Assembly: GCA_031422335.1 (NCBI GenBank)
Contig: JANOQW010000029.1
Span: 1-46,853 of the forward strand
DNA length: 46,853 nt
Reading direction: 5' to 3'
Source of the DNA: Methylotenera_A sp031422335
GTDB taxonomy: Bacteria > Pseudomonadota > Gammaproteobacteria > Burkholderiales > Methylophilaceae
Shown in pieces: positions 35,692-43,358 of the stretch (positions within the stretch are counted from its first letter, which is position 1; the number at the start of each line of letters is the position of its first letter). Under the pieces are notes generated by a model, which was not told the DNA's origin, searched no databases, and saw only the letters and a list, made by a program, of their open reading frames with translations. The position numbers and the translations under genes are program-made.

Positions 35692-36234
35692 TTATTTTCG
35701 CTCGGCAGGTGTTTGTTGTGGCGGTTTAATCAGTTTCGTCATGTCGTAACCCCAACTTTGAATTAGCGTGGTTAACTTGGCATATTCCGCATCAGTAATC
35801 TGCGGCGTACGTGCCATTAACCACACATAATCACGGGCGTTGCGCGCAATAATGGTAGTTTGGTAATTTTCATCTAAATACGCAATACGAAACTCTGATT
35901 TAAAAGGCCAAATAAACTGCATGCCCCATAGCGCATTATTGGTATCTGACTGCACGAAGCCTTTGGGCTCATATTTTTTGGCTTTGCCATCAAACGCGCC
36001 TTTATTAAAAGTAAAGGTGGTGGCAATGGTGCCGTCATCATTCAATTTGTAATTTTCGACAGGGTTGTAAGCTTTAGTTTCTATAACCGTAGGAATAACT
36101 GCAATCACATACCAATCGCCCATGAATTTGGTTAAATCAACTTGTTTTACTAATGGTATTTCAGTCATTTTGTTGCTTGCGCATCCAGTCAAAAATATGG
36201 AGCAAATCAGCCAGTAAATGTTTTTCTTAAGCAT
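35692..36234 (-). CDS. blc: Lipocalin family outer-membrane lipoprotein (Blc-like)
   Basis: A 180-residue lipoprotein: signal peptide with lipobox LTGC (Cys near 18), then the lipocalin fold starting DLTKFMGDWYVIAVIP and ending ITDAEYAKLTTLIQSWGYDM. Blc-type lipocalins bind lysophospholipids and fatty acids at the outer membrane and help with membrane repair. I chose the ATG at 36234; a GTG one codon earlier is also open. It sits in the lipid-remodelling block right after a DUF6134-like gene, so it probably carries or removes modified lipids. Confidence 0.9.
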   Translation of the reverse strand: MLKKNIYWLICSIFLTGCASNKMTEIPLVKQVDLTKFMGDWYVIAVIPTVIETKAYNPVENYKLNDDGTIATTFTFNKGAFDGKAKKYEPKGFVQSDTNNALWGMQFIWPFKSEFRIAYLDENYQTTIIARNARDYVWLMARTPQITDAEYAKLTTLIQSWGYDMTKLIKPPQQTPAERK

Positions 36235-36241
36235 CACTTGT

Positions 36242-36865
36242 TCACTTTAACTTATAAATAATATTGTAGCCTTCGGGTGTCACCGATTTTAGCGCCACCC
36301 ACTCATCATTTTGGTTATACCAAAGCTCAATATTCAGTTTTTTAACGCCTTTTAACGCGCCAGATAGCTTGTAATGCGTGGTTTCGGTAGGTTTGCCTTT
36401 CACGTCAATTTTCGCAGCTCCCAGCTTGGTGAAGGTGGTGTCTAAATACTCTGCATTTTGTGGGTTAAGTAGCTTTGTCTGCTCGAGTATTTTAGGGTTC
36501 CAATAAGCAAATGTCATCACGCAGGCGGCTAGCGTTTGCTCAACAGCACCATTTTTAATGTTGAATGTATCGCCCGCCAACTTTCCAGTGACTTTAGTGA
36601 TGACTTTATTCTCTGTGGTGTTCGCTTCTAAGCCGCTTAAACAGTCGCCAGCCCATTGTTCAGTGGCAGTATGGTCATATTTATAGGCCTCTATAAACAA
36701 CACTTTGACATTAAATTTAGCTTTAGAGATAAGTGTGTTGTCGTTTAAAGTAAAGCTATGCGTGCCAATTTTGCTTTTATCTAAATACACATTAAATGCC
36801 CATTCTTTGGCATGCAATAAAGGCGCAACCAAGATTAAACAAAGGCTTAATACTATTTTTTTCAT
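36242..36865 (-). CDS. Exported protein, DUF6134-like
   Basis: A 207-residue protein with a Sec signal peptide (MKKIVLSLCLILVAPLLHA, cleavage after about 19), then a beta-rich domain beginning KEWAFNVYLDKSKIGTHSFTL and ending WVALKSVTPEGYNIIYKL. This resembles DUF6134 (related to DUF3108) proteins that occur in sigmaE-ChrR-linked lipid clusters; the assignment is from memory and moderately sure. It is probably a periplasmic, beta-barrel-like lipid handling protein. Its ATG overlaps the DUF1295 stop by one base (TAATG). Confidence 0.75.
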   Translation of the reverse strand: MKKIVLSLCLILVAPLLHAKEWAFNVYLDKSKIGTHSFTLNDNTLISKAKFNVKVLFIEAYKYDHTATEQWAGDCLSGLEANTTENKVITKVTGKLAGDTFNIKNGAVEQTLAACVMTFAYWNPKILEQTKLLNPQNAEYLDTTFTKLGAAKIDVKGKPTETTHYKLSGALKGVKKLNIELWYNQNDEWVALKSVTPEGYNIIYKLK

Positions 36866-37641
36866 TACTTTTTTATCCCAGGAAAAAATGCGTTGGTAGT
36901 GCGAATATATTCGGCATAAGCAGGCCGACGCTCAATAATGGTACTTTCTAGCAAACTCACACCAGATACTTTTAGCAGCAAAAGCGTCATAAGTATGGGT
37001 GAGATAATCGCCCACCAAGCCCCGCCAGCCATGGCAAACAAGTAAAACGCCCACCACACACAGCATTCGCCAAAGTAATTGGGATGGCGACTATAGCGCC
37101 AGACGCCGCTATTAAGCACTTTGCCTTTGTTGTTAGGATTCGCCTTAAAGCGACTTAGTTGCATGTCGGCCAAGGTTTCCCACATAAAACCTAAACTAAA
37201 CAATGCTAGACCTAAATAATCTAGCGTATTTAGTGGTGTGGTCGCAGCAATTGCAGTGTGCAGCGAAAGTGAAATCACCCAGGCAAGAACAGCCTGCAAG
37301 CCAAAAATGATGTACAGGCTTTTAAACCAAAAATGTGGCTGATTATTGGCGCGTATTTGCACATAGCGCGAATCCTCATGTGGCCCCCAGTTGCGCCATG
37401 TGAGATAAAAAAACAAGCGCAGCGCCCAAACAGTGACGCAAACAAGCACCAGCATCAGCCGCGCTGGGGCAGGGTAAACAAACAAAACAAAAGCAGCAGT
37501 GGTAAAGGCGGCAATCACAAAAAACAAGCTCCACATGCTATCTACATGCGTCACATTTTTGCGCAACAAGCTGATCAACCAGCCTGCAAACGCAAACAGG
37601 CTGATCGTTACTAAACTATAAACATAGATAGGCCAGCTCAT
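36865..37641 (-). CDS. DUF1295 steroid 5-alpha-reductase-like membrane protein
   Basis: A 258-residue polytopic membrane protein with six or seven hydrophobic segments. YVQIRANNQPHFWFKSLYI and SGVWRYSRHPNYFGECCVWW are the DUF1295/isoprenylcysteine-methyltransferase-like signatures. The family includes steroid and enoyl reductases and could reduce a lipid double bond. It overlaps the DUF2878 gene by four bases (ATGA), and both are hallmark members of ChrR-type regulons. The inverted repeat at 37290-37320 includes CCTGCAAGCC, as in the dispersed palindrome, but may be chance. Confidence 0.88.
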   Translation of the reverse strand: MSWPIYVYSLVTISLFAFAGWLISLLRKNVTHVDSMWSLFFVIAAFTTAAFVLFVYPAPARLMLVLVCVTVWALRLFFYLTWRNWGPHEDSRYVQIRANNQPHFWFKSLYIIFGLQAVLAWVISLSLHTAIAATTPLNTLDYLGLALFSLGFMWETLADMQLSRFKANPNNKGKVLNSGVWRYSRHPNYFGECCVWWAFYLFAMAGGAWWAIISPILMTLLLLKVSGVSLLESTIIERRPAYAEYIRTTNAFFPGIKK

Positions 37642-38192
37642 GCTTTAAAGCCATCGAATTTTTCAGAAAGTTTTAGCAATAATGGAGTGATGATTGCCCA
37701 TCCCAGCCCAAGCGCAATATAAGTGGCGGGCAAATTGTTCAGTGTAACTGCACCTAGCTTTTCTGCGCCAATATAAGCTAGTGGTCCGCCAACTGCACCA
37801 AATAGAATCGCCACTAGATGCTTGTTGCGCATCCACTTTAAACTCACGTTTAATAGGGTGACAAACTCTGCCCACAGAGCCAATATCCATGCGGGTACTA
37901 TATTTGTAAAACCTAGGGCATCAGGGTTGTTTAAAAACTCCCAGCCATGCGCTTGATAGCTAATTAAGCCGCTGCTTAACATGGCTTGATCAAATAACCC
38001 GCCAATGACTAAGGCAATTGCCAACAAAGTAAGCTCAGGTTTGGCATTTTTGGCTTGACTTAAATGCCATGCAACAATAGCAAATACCACTACGACGCCC
38101 AACCAAGGCATTTGTTTGGCTGCGCCAATAACGCAAGCAAACCAGCCAATTTGAAACAATATAAAATTGATGATAATTTGTGGCTTAAACAT
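37638..38192 (-). CDS. DUF2878 family membrane protein
   Basis: A 184-residue protein with about five membrane segments and the DUF2878 features FILFQIGWFACVIGA near the start and GPLAYIGAEKLGAVTL later. Function is unknown; it is nearly always next to DUF1295 and CFA genes. A dispersed palindrome copy codes for part of NIVPAWILALWAEFV in a membrane segment. It lies 14 bp after the second CFA-type gene. Confidence 0.85.
   Translation of the reverse strand: MFKPQIIINFILFQIGWFACVIGAAKQMPWLGVVVVFAIVAWHLSQAKNAKPELTLLAIALVIGGLFDQAMLSSGLISYQAHGWEFLNNPDALGFTNIVPAWILALWAEFVTLLNVSLKWMRNKHLVAILFGAVGGPLAYIGAEKLGAVTLNNLPATYIALGLGWAIITPLLLKLSEKFDGFKA
37871..37898. repeat. Dispersed palindrome copy inside the DUF2878 gene
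   Basis: CCCACAGAGCC, core AATATCCATGC, then GGGTAC. The core plus flanking CC and GG match exactly; the outer arms have decayed. It is read on the minus strand as VPAWILALW, a hydrophobic reading that suits a membrane helix. Core type AATATCC. Confidence 0.65.
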
Positions 38193-38206
38193 TTAGCACA
38201 ACTAGA

Positions 38207-39247
38207 TTATTTTTTCTCAAACAAATAATGCCCAACCCACCATTCTTGGCCCTTATTATGGCCAAACAGCTCTGCGCAGGCCATATAAAACATGCGCCAA
38301 CGGTTGCGCCAAAGTGTGACATTATCAGGCCCGTAAGTGCTAGCAAAAATTGGCGTAATTGCATCATGGTTAGTATCCATATTTTGCAGCCAAGCATTAG
38401 CCGTTTTTTCGTAGTGCGTGCCGTCCCAACGCCAACGGTTTATCAGCTTTAAATCATCCTGAAAATATGCGGGCAAATCATCACTTGGCATAATGCCACC
38501 ACTAAAAAAGTACTCGCTCATCCAGTCGTCTTTTCCTTGCACCTCAAACGCATAAGGCGTACTGCGATGCACGAAAATATGCTTAAAAAACTTGCCATTT
38601 GGTTTTAACCAAGTAGAGACTTTGCTATATAACACCTGCCAGTTGCGCATATGCTCAAACATTTCGACAGATACAATGCGGTCATAGCTACTAGGTGCTT
38701 CAAACACGTTCATATCCGCCGTGATAATGGTTAAATTAGTCACGCCCAGCGACTTTGCCATTTGCGTAATATATTCACGCTGCGAGTTCGAGTTTGAAAC
38801 ACCGGTAATTTGCGCATTAGGATAGTGCGTGGCTAGCCACAAACTTAAACTGCCCCAGCCACAACCCAACTCTAATATTTGCTGGCCATCTTGAATATCA
38901 GCATGTTCGCAAGTTTGTCTCAATGCCAGCAACTCGGCCTCGTCTAAACTCTCGGTATCTGGCATCCAAAAACAACTGCTGTATTTGCGCTGGCTACCCA
39001 AGCAATAAAAGAAAAACTCCTCTGGCAGCTCATAATGTTGCGCATTCGCTAGCTCTGGCACTGGTGCAATCGCGCTTGCGTTCATATGCGCTACAAACTC
39101 AGTAAGTGTTTTTGCACCTTGCTCGCAGTTGTTAGCGGCAATTTCTATTAAGCGCTTAGTGGCTAACTGGCGAATACCTGCACGGATAATACTGTCTGGC
39201 ACTAAGCCTTTTTCGGCTAAAGCGAGTGATGAATTGATGATGGGCAT
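38207..39247 (-). CDS. Cyclopropane-fatty-acid-synthase-like methyltransferase 2
   Basis: A 346-residue SAM-dependent methyltransferase of the CFA/mycolic acid methyltransferase group. The SAM site is QILELGCGWGSLSLWLATHY, followed by ITGVSNSNSQREYI, VSVEMFEHMRNW, and HIFVHRSTPYAFEV. It lacks the FIQRYIFPG lipid-site motif of the other CFA gene, so it probably acts on a different step or lipid. It is the first gene of the minus-strand block after a 128-bp gap, so its upstream region probably holds the block's promoter. No clear ECF-type promoter pair was seen there. Confidence 0.87.
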   Translation of the reverse strand: MPIINSSLALAEKGLVPDSIIRAGIRQLATKRLIEIAANNCEQGAKTLTEFVAHMNASAIAPVPELANAQHYELPEEFFFYCLGSQRKYSSCFWMPDTESLDEAELLALRQTCEHADIQDGQQILELGCGWGSLSLWLATHYPNAQITGVSNSNSQREYITQMAKSLGVTNLTIITADMNVFEAPSSYDRIVSVEMFEHMRNWQVLYSKVSTWLKPNGKFFKHIFVHRSTPYAFEVQGKDDWMSEYFFSGGIMPSDDLPAYFQDDLKLINRWRWDGTHYEKTANAWLQNMDTNHDAITPIFASTYGPDNVTLWRNRWRMFYMACAELFGHNKGQEWWVGHYLFEKK

Positions 39248-39375
39248 TTAAAACCTATATTTAATTATTATTGGTAAACTTGTAATAAACCAAAATTATG
39301 ACTGTTGGCGCATATTTTAGTTTCTTAAATTTAAGTCAATTGGCAGAATCTATTTGCAAAATATATTGATACTGA

Positions 39376-40401
39376 TTAAAAGTTATCAAGGCTAGGCGTT
39401 GCATCAAAAAAATCTAATATGCGTGTAGGTAGCCAATCGCCACGCCCAGCAAAACCTGCGTGACCACCAGTTTCTGGGTATTCTAAATCTATCAATTCTG
39501 AAACTTCGGCAATTGTAGGTAAGGTTTCTGCTGGAATAAAAGGGTCGTTTTTTGCATTAAGTATTAGCGTTGGCAAGGCAATCTGGTTAAGCCAAGGTTT
39601 CGAGGCATTTTTTGCATAATAATCTGCTGCATCAGTCGCACCATACAAAACAGCAGTCACTGCATTATCAACGTCATGAATGGTTTTGGCTGCATTGATT
39701 TTTTCTACATCTAGTTGTATGTTTGGAAAGCGTACCAACATGTTGAGCGCTTTAGGCCGCAGCGTATCCACAAAACGTGGTGTATATAAAATACGGTTTA
39801 GGCCAGTATCTAAGGCAGCAGCCGATGCCGCTAAATCCATCGGTGCAGAAACTGCGACAGCTTTGTGGATTAGTAGCTGTGCTTGTGCGCCTGATTCGCC
39901 TAACCATTTAAGTAGCGCATTACCACCTAGTGACACACCAACCGCATAAATAGGCGCTTCTGGCTTATGTTGATGTAAAGTTGACAGCAGCAATTGTATT
40001 TCTGGTGTATCGCCAGCGTAATAGGCTCGTGGCAGTCGGTTTGGCTCGCCAGAGCAGCCTCTAAAATGAATCACTACGCCGCGCCAACCTTTAATTTTGA
40101 CAGCGCTCATGAGTGCTTTAGCATAATTGCTGTTTGAACTACCTTCTAAGCCATGAAATAGGGCTACCACAGGTGTATTAATTGCAATATTCTCAGGCTC
40201 AACCCAATCCGTATCTACAAAATCACCATCGGGCAACTCCCAGCGCTCACGCCTGTAAGCCACGTCTGGCGCATCAACAATGGCACCTGCATAAATAGTT
40301 TGTAAATGCCCACCAGGCAGCCAAAAAGGCGCAGAATAAGGCAAACAGTAGGCGGAGCATGGCAACGCTAACAGGCTAAAATACAAACAAAAGGCACGCA
40401 T
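39376..40401 (-). CDS. YheT-family alpha/beta hydrolase
   Basis: A 341-residue hydrolase of the YheT/ABHD1 group. The diagnostic start WLPGGHLQTIYAG is present, the nucleophile Ser in AVGVSLGGNALLKWLGE, HFRGCSGEPN, and the catalytic His in ETGGHAGFAGRG near the C-terminus. The first 20 residues are hydrophobic and signal-like (FCLYFSLLALPC), which most YheT proteins lack, so export or membrane association is possible. Members act on short acyl or lipid esters. It lies between the lipid block and the sigma/ChrR pair on the same strand. Confidence 0.88.
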   Translation of the reverse strand: MRAFCLYFSLLALPCSAYCLPYSAPFWLPGGHLQTIYAGAIVDAPDVAYRRERWELPDGDFVDTDWVEPENIAINTPVVALFHGLEGSSNSNYAKALMSAVKIKGWRGVVIHFRGCSGEPNRLPRAYYAGDTPEIQLLLSTLHQHKPEAPIYAVGVSLGGNALLKWLGESGAQAQLLIHKAVAVSAPMDLAASAAALDTGLNRILYTPRFVDTLRPKALNMLVRFPNIQLDVEKINAAKTIHDVDNAVTAVLYGATDAADYYAKNASKPWLNQIALPTLILNAKNDPFIPAETLPTIAEVSELIDLEYPETGGHAGFAGRGDWLPTRILDFFDATPSLDNF

Positions 40402-40473
40402 AAAATAAGGAATTCTTTGTGGGTAATATTTGGAAAATGCGCTAGGTGCCTAATAATTTCAAGTACCGTATAT

Positions 40474-40956
40474 TTACACTCTTCTCACCAGTAAAGTACA
40501 GCCATCAGCAGTTTGAATAGCTTGGTGCTGGCTGCCAGCATGTGCGTAGTGGTAATCACCGGTATGGCACAAAATACCTTCAATTATGACAGTGCCTTCC
40601 ACTACAAAAGATTCTTCGTCATGTGCATGCAAATGTTTGGGTATGCTTGAATTTGCAGTCATTTTTAACAAAAAAGATTTGCGTTTGCCTGCGCTATGCA
40701 ACATTTTAATTTGTACACCAGCAGATAGCGCTTTCCACTCACCTTGATTATCAAAAACAAATTGATGCTGATCTGTTTGAACGCGTTGCATCAGTTTGCT
40801 TTTAATGCGAGCAGAAACTTCTGGTGCGGGCGTAGTTGGGATAATCTTGCTGGCAATAGCCAAGCTAATCTCGTCGCTCAACACTGTCGCGGGTTGCGCC
40901 TGCTTCATTTTGCTTGGCATGTTACTTTTTATAAGTTGTGCGGTTTTTTTCATCAT
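40474..40956 (-). CDS. ChrR-like cupin anti-sigma factor
   Basis: A 160-residue partner of the ECF sigma factor just upstream, sharing a four-base overlap (ATGA). The C-terminal cupin (about 75-160) keeps the ChrR metal-site pattern: His108, His110 and His112 with Glu114/115 in PKHLHAHDEESFVVEG, and His136-His144 downstream. The N-terminal anti-sigma domain of Rhodobacter ChrR binds zinc with a His and a CxxC motif; this protein has no such motif and no cysteine before residue 130. It may hold its sigma factor by the helix at 28-60 (SDEISLAIASKII and so on) in a zinc-free way. Confidence 0.8.
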   Translation of the reverse strand: MMKKTAQLIKSNMPSKMKQAQPATVLSDEISLAIASKIIPTTPAPEVSARIKSKLMQRVQTDQHQFVFDNQGEWKALSAGVQIKMLHSAGKRKSFLLKMTANSSIPKHLHAHDEESFVVEGTVIIEGILCHTGDYHYAHAGSQHQAIQTADGCTLLVRRV

Positions 40957-41543
40957 ACACCTTCCGATTTATTTAAAGCCACTTTAAGCTTATCTTGTGC
41001 GCGCTTAATATTGGATTTCACCGTGCCAAGTGGCATTTGCATTTGTAGGGCAATTTCTTCATGGGTAAAGCCTTTAAAAAAAGCTAACGCGATGAGTTGC
41101 CTTTGTTGTGCTGTTAAATCTGCCATGGCAAGTTTAATGGTCGATTCGCGCTCTAGTACTAGTAAAATATCCAGCGGACTACTAACTTTAGAAATATCAT
41201 TGGCTAAAATTTCAGGCGCTGCGTGCGATTCTGCTTGGTCTAAGCGCCTTAAAGCATCTATCGCACGAGATCTGCAAATAATCATCAGCCAAGCAATAAT
41301 AGGGCCGCGCTCAGCGTTATACTTGGCGGCCTCTTGCCATACTTGCATATAAGTATCTTCCACCACTTCTTCAGCTAAATCGTGCCTGCGCGTGATTTTT
41401 AAAGCCAGTCCATACACTTTGGCGATGGTGTCATCATACAGCTCAGCTAAAGAATCTTCATCTCGCGCAAGTATGCCTATAAATGCGTTAAAAAATGGCT
41501 CTTTTGGCGGCACGGTATTTCCTATTAAATGGCTAAGCTGCAT
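40953..41543 (-). CDS. ECF sigma-70 factor (SigK/RpoE-like, ChrR-associated)
   Basis: A 196-residue ECF sigma factor. Region 2 is clear (LAELYDDTIAKVYGLALKI, then DLAEEVVEDTYMQVWQEAAKY), and region 4 is LTAQQRQLIALAFFKGFTHE with the recognition helix MPLGTVKSNIKRAQDKL. There is no SnoaL or other extension. It overlaps the ChrR-like gene, as usual for a sigma/anti-sigma pair. The nearby lipid genes match the known sigmaE-ChrR regulon, so singlet oxygen or organic peroxide stress is the likely signal. I could not find the TGATCC-type -35 box I recall for that group upstream of this gene. Confidence 0.9.
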   Translation of the reverse strand: MQLSHLIGNTVPPKEPFFNAFIGILARDEDSLAELYDDTIAKVYGLALKITRRHDLAEEVVEDTYMQVWQEAAKYNAERGPIIAWLMIICRSRAIDALRRLDQAESHAAPEILANDISKVSSPLDILLVLERESTIKLAMADLTAQQRQLIALAFFKGFTHEEIALQMQMPLGTVKSNIKRAQDKLKVALNKSEGV

Positions 41544-41602
41544 GTTTATCTGCTATATGTGATATTAATCTATATTCAACCGTCAATAAGGCTCAACTAT
41601 TA

Positions 41603-42112
41603 TTAATTTGCCAGTGATGTTGGTGGCACAGCTTTACCAGTGGTACTTTCAATGTCACGGTACATGGGCGCTAATTTGGCTAATAATTTGTTTTGCGCAC
41701 TAAATGGCACCTTGTGTTTATCCATGGCAAACTGAAACTGCTCTACCAAGGCATTAAAACCTTCGCGATTTACTTTCATATTGGCATGGCTGCTTTTCAT
41801 GTCGCGGCCTGGGTATTTGCAACCGCCGTTCATCAACTCACACATTTGTTCCACTAACATAGCTTTCACAAAAGCTTGTTTTTCGTTATTAAAAAATTGC
41901 GTTGTACGTGGGTCAGCTACCAAGCCAATCATAAAGTCATCCATAATTTTAACCAACCCTGCTTTACCACCAAAGGCTTCAAAGGTTTCAGTACCTTGCA
42001 TGGGTGTATTACCTAAATTTGGGCTGTGCGTTATGGTTTCTTCGGCTAGTGTTGGTAAACTAAAAGTTAAGGTGAATAAAACAGCTGCCAGTGTTTTCAT
42101 TTTAAAGTTCAT
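41603..42112 (-). CDS. Exported group 1 truncated haemoglobin
   Basis: A 169-residue protein with a Sec signal peptide (MNFKMKTLAAVLFTLTFSLP, cleavage near ALA/E at 23) and a truncated globin domain (about 45-160). The proximal haem ligand is His109 in SSHANMKVNREGF. The usual B10 Tyr after the DDF motif appears to be Met61 (MDDFMIGLVADPR), which would change oxygen or NO chemistry. It has two Cys at 91 and 98, which could form a disulfide in the periplasm. AAAGGA lies 6 nt before ATG. It lies between the DUF3034 gene and the sigma factor on the same strand. Confidence 0.87.
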   Translation of the reverse strand: MNFKMKTLAAVLFTLTFSLPTLAEETITHSPNLGNTPMQGTETFEAFGGKAGLVKIMDDFMIGLVADPRTTQFFNNEKQAFVKAMLVEQMCELMNGGCKYPGRDMKSSHANMKVNREGFNALVEQFQFAMDKHKVPFSAQNKLLAKLAPMYRDIESTTGKAVPPTSLAN

Positions 42113-42146
42113 GTGTGTTCCTTTTGTCTTTCGTACTAATTAAAAA

Positions 42147-43172
42147 TTAAAAACCAATTTGGGCAGATAAATAAAATGCATCTTGCTTACCGTAATCGGC
42201 GTTCACAGCTTTTACTGTGGCAATATTGCCCAAGTAAACATAAGCAGCGGTTAGCGAGATATTTTTAGTTGGTGCATAAGCTACAAATACATCAAATGCA
42301 TCATCTTCTTGTAGGTTGATGACCTCCGCGCCACCAAATAAGGCAGCGTTAGCAGGACTTTCCAGGTTATTAGGTTTCATGCGGTATTCCGCGCCAATGG
42401 CGACATCTTTGCGTAGTAAATAGGCGGCAGAAAGTTCGAGTTCTGGGCGATAGCTATCGTGTTTGTCACCACCAAAACCCAGCAGGCCAAATTGGTTGGC
42501 TTTGGTAAAGCGCAGGGTGCCGTTGAGTAGTAAATTTTGTGCCAGCAATAACTTGGTTGCACTTACATAAAAATCTGTGCCATGGTCTTTTTTTGCACCT
42601 ACCACTGCGCCTGTTATAAAGTCATCATCATGGTTCTTTTTATATTGCACACCAACAGCCACTTGTGGTTTCCAGCTGTCAGCATCTAACACGGCTTCAC
42701 CAAAAACTCGCACTTTTGCGCCAATAATGGTTTGGTCTAAATAATTAATACCCACGGCATCTACGCCTAAGCCATTACGTACTTTTTTGCGTAAATCGCT
42801 AATATCAAAGCGCTGTTGTGCAATAGAAAATTCAAAGCGGTCATAAAAGCCAGCCGTTAGGCCAAAGCTGTTTAAATCAAAATCGTTAGATTTGGCAAAA
42901 GTGTAATGTAGATTCGCACCAATTTCATTATTAGTGCCGTAACCGCCAATCAATGCCCAAGGCGTTAAACCGCCACCTGCTGCACCTTCTATTTGCGATA
43001 CGCCGCCAGTCAGCAATAACTTGTTACTATAAGTTTCTGCCTGTGCAAGATTAGCAAACAGGGCTGCGCACATGGTAAAAAGGCTTAGCTGCAGCACTTT
43101 GTGATGATATTTGTGTGGATTGCCTACTATAGTGGGTGTTTTTGGTTGTAATTTATTTTTAAGCTGATGCAT
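42147..43172 (-). CDS. DUF3034 outer-membrane beta-barrel protein
   Basis: A 341-residue exported protein: signal peptide ending AQA|E (about residue 46) after an unusually long basic N-terminus, then the DUF3034 block NKLLLTGGVSQIEGAAGG and LTPWALIGGYGTNNEIG, alternating beta strands, and a terminal Phe typical of outer-membrane barrels (YLSAQIGF). I chose ATG at 43172 because AAAGG lies 6 nt upstream; an ATG at 43178 directly abuts that site. Function unknown; in methylotrophs DUF3034 genes often lie near PQQ enzymes, as I remember it. It is divergent from the PQQ gene. Confidence 0.85.
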   Translation of the reverse strand: MHQLKNKLQPKTPTIVGNPHKYHHKVLQLSLFTMCAALFANLAQAETYSNKLLLTGGVSQIEGAAGGGLTPWALIGGYGTNNEIGANLHYTFAKSNDFDLNSFGLTAGFYDRFEFSIAQQRFDISDLRKKVRNGLGVDAVGINYLDQTIIGAKVRVFGEAVLDADSWKPQVAVGVQYKKNHDDDFITGAVVGAKKDHGTDFYVSATKLLLAQNLLLNGTLRFTKANQFGLLGFGGDKHDSYRPELELSAAYLLRKDVAIGAEYRMKPNNLESPANAALFGGAEVINLQEDDAFDVFVAYAPTKNISLTAAYVYLGNIATVKAVNADYGKQDAFYLSAQIGF

Positions 43173-43287
43173 GACCATCCTTTAATTTAATTAATTATTT
43201 GTGACTTATCAGCTATACGGTGGCAAATAAAATCTGGATGCAGCATTAATGAATTTTTTAAATACTTTTTATGGTTGAGTTGTTAGA

Positions 43288-43317
43288 TTGAGTTGCAACT
43301 ATATTCTGGTGTATACT
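43288..43317 (+). promoter_or_regulatory. Possible sigma-70 promoter for the PQQ dehydrogenase-like gene
   Basis: TTGAGT at 43288-43293 and TATACT at 43312-43317 are 18 bp apart, about 41 bp before the gene start. This is the best hexamer pair in the 186-bp divergent region with the DUF3034 gene. Confidence 0.35.
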
Positions 43318-43358
43318 AACCTGTATATTCATTACAATGAAAAGCAAAGTAGAAAAAT

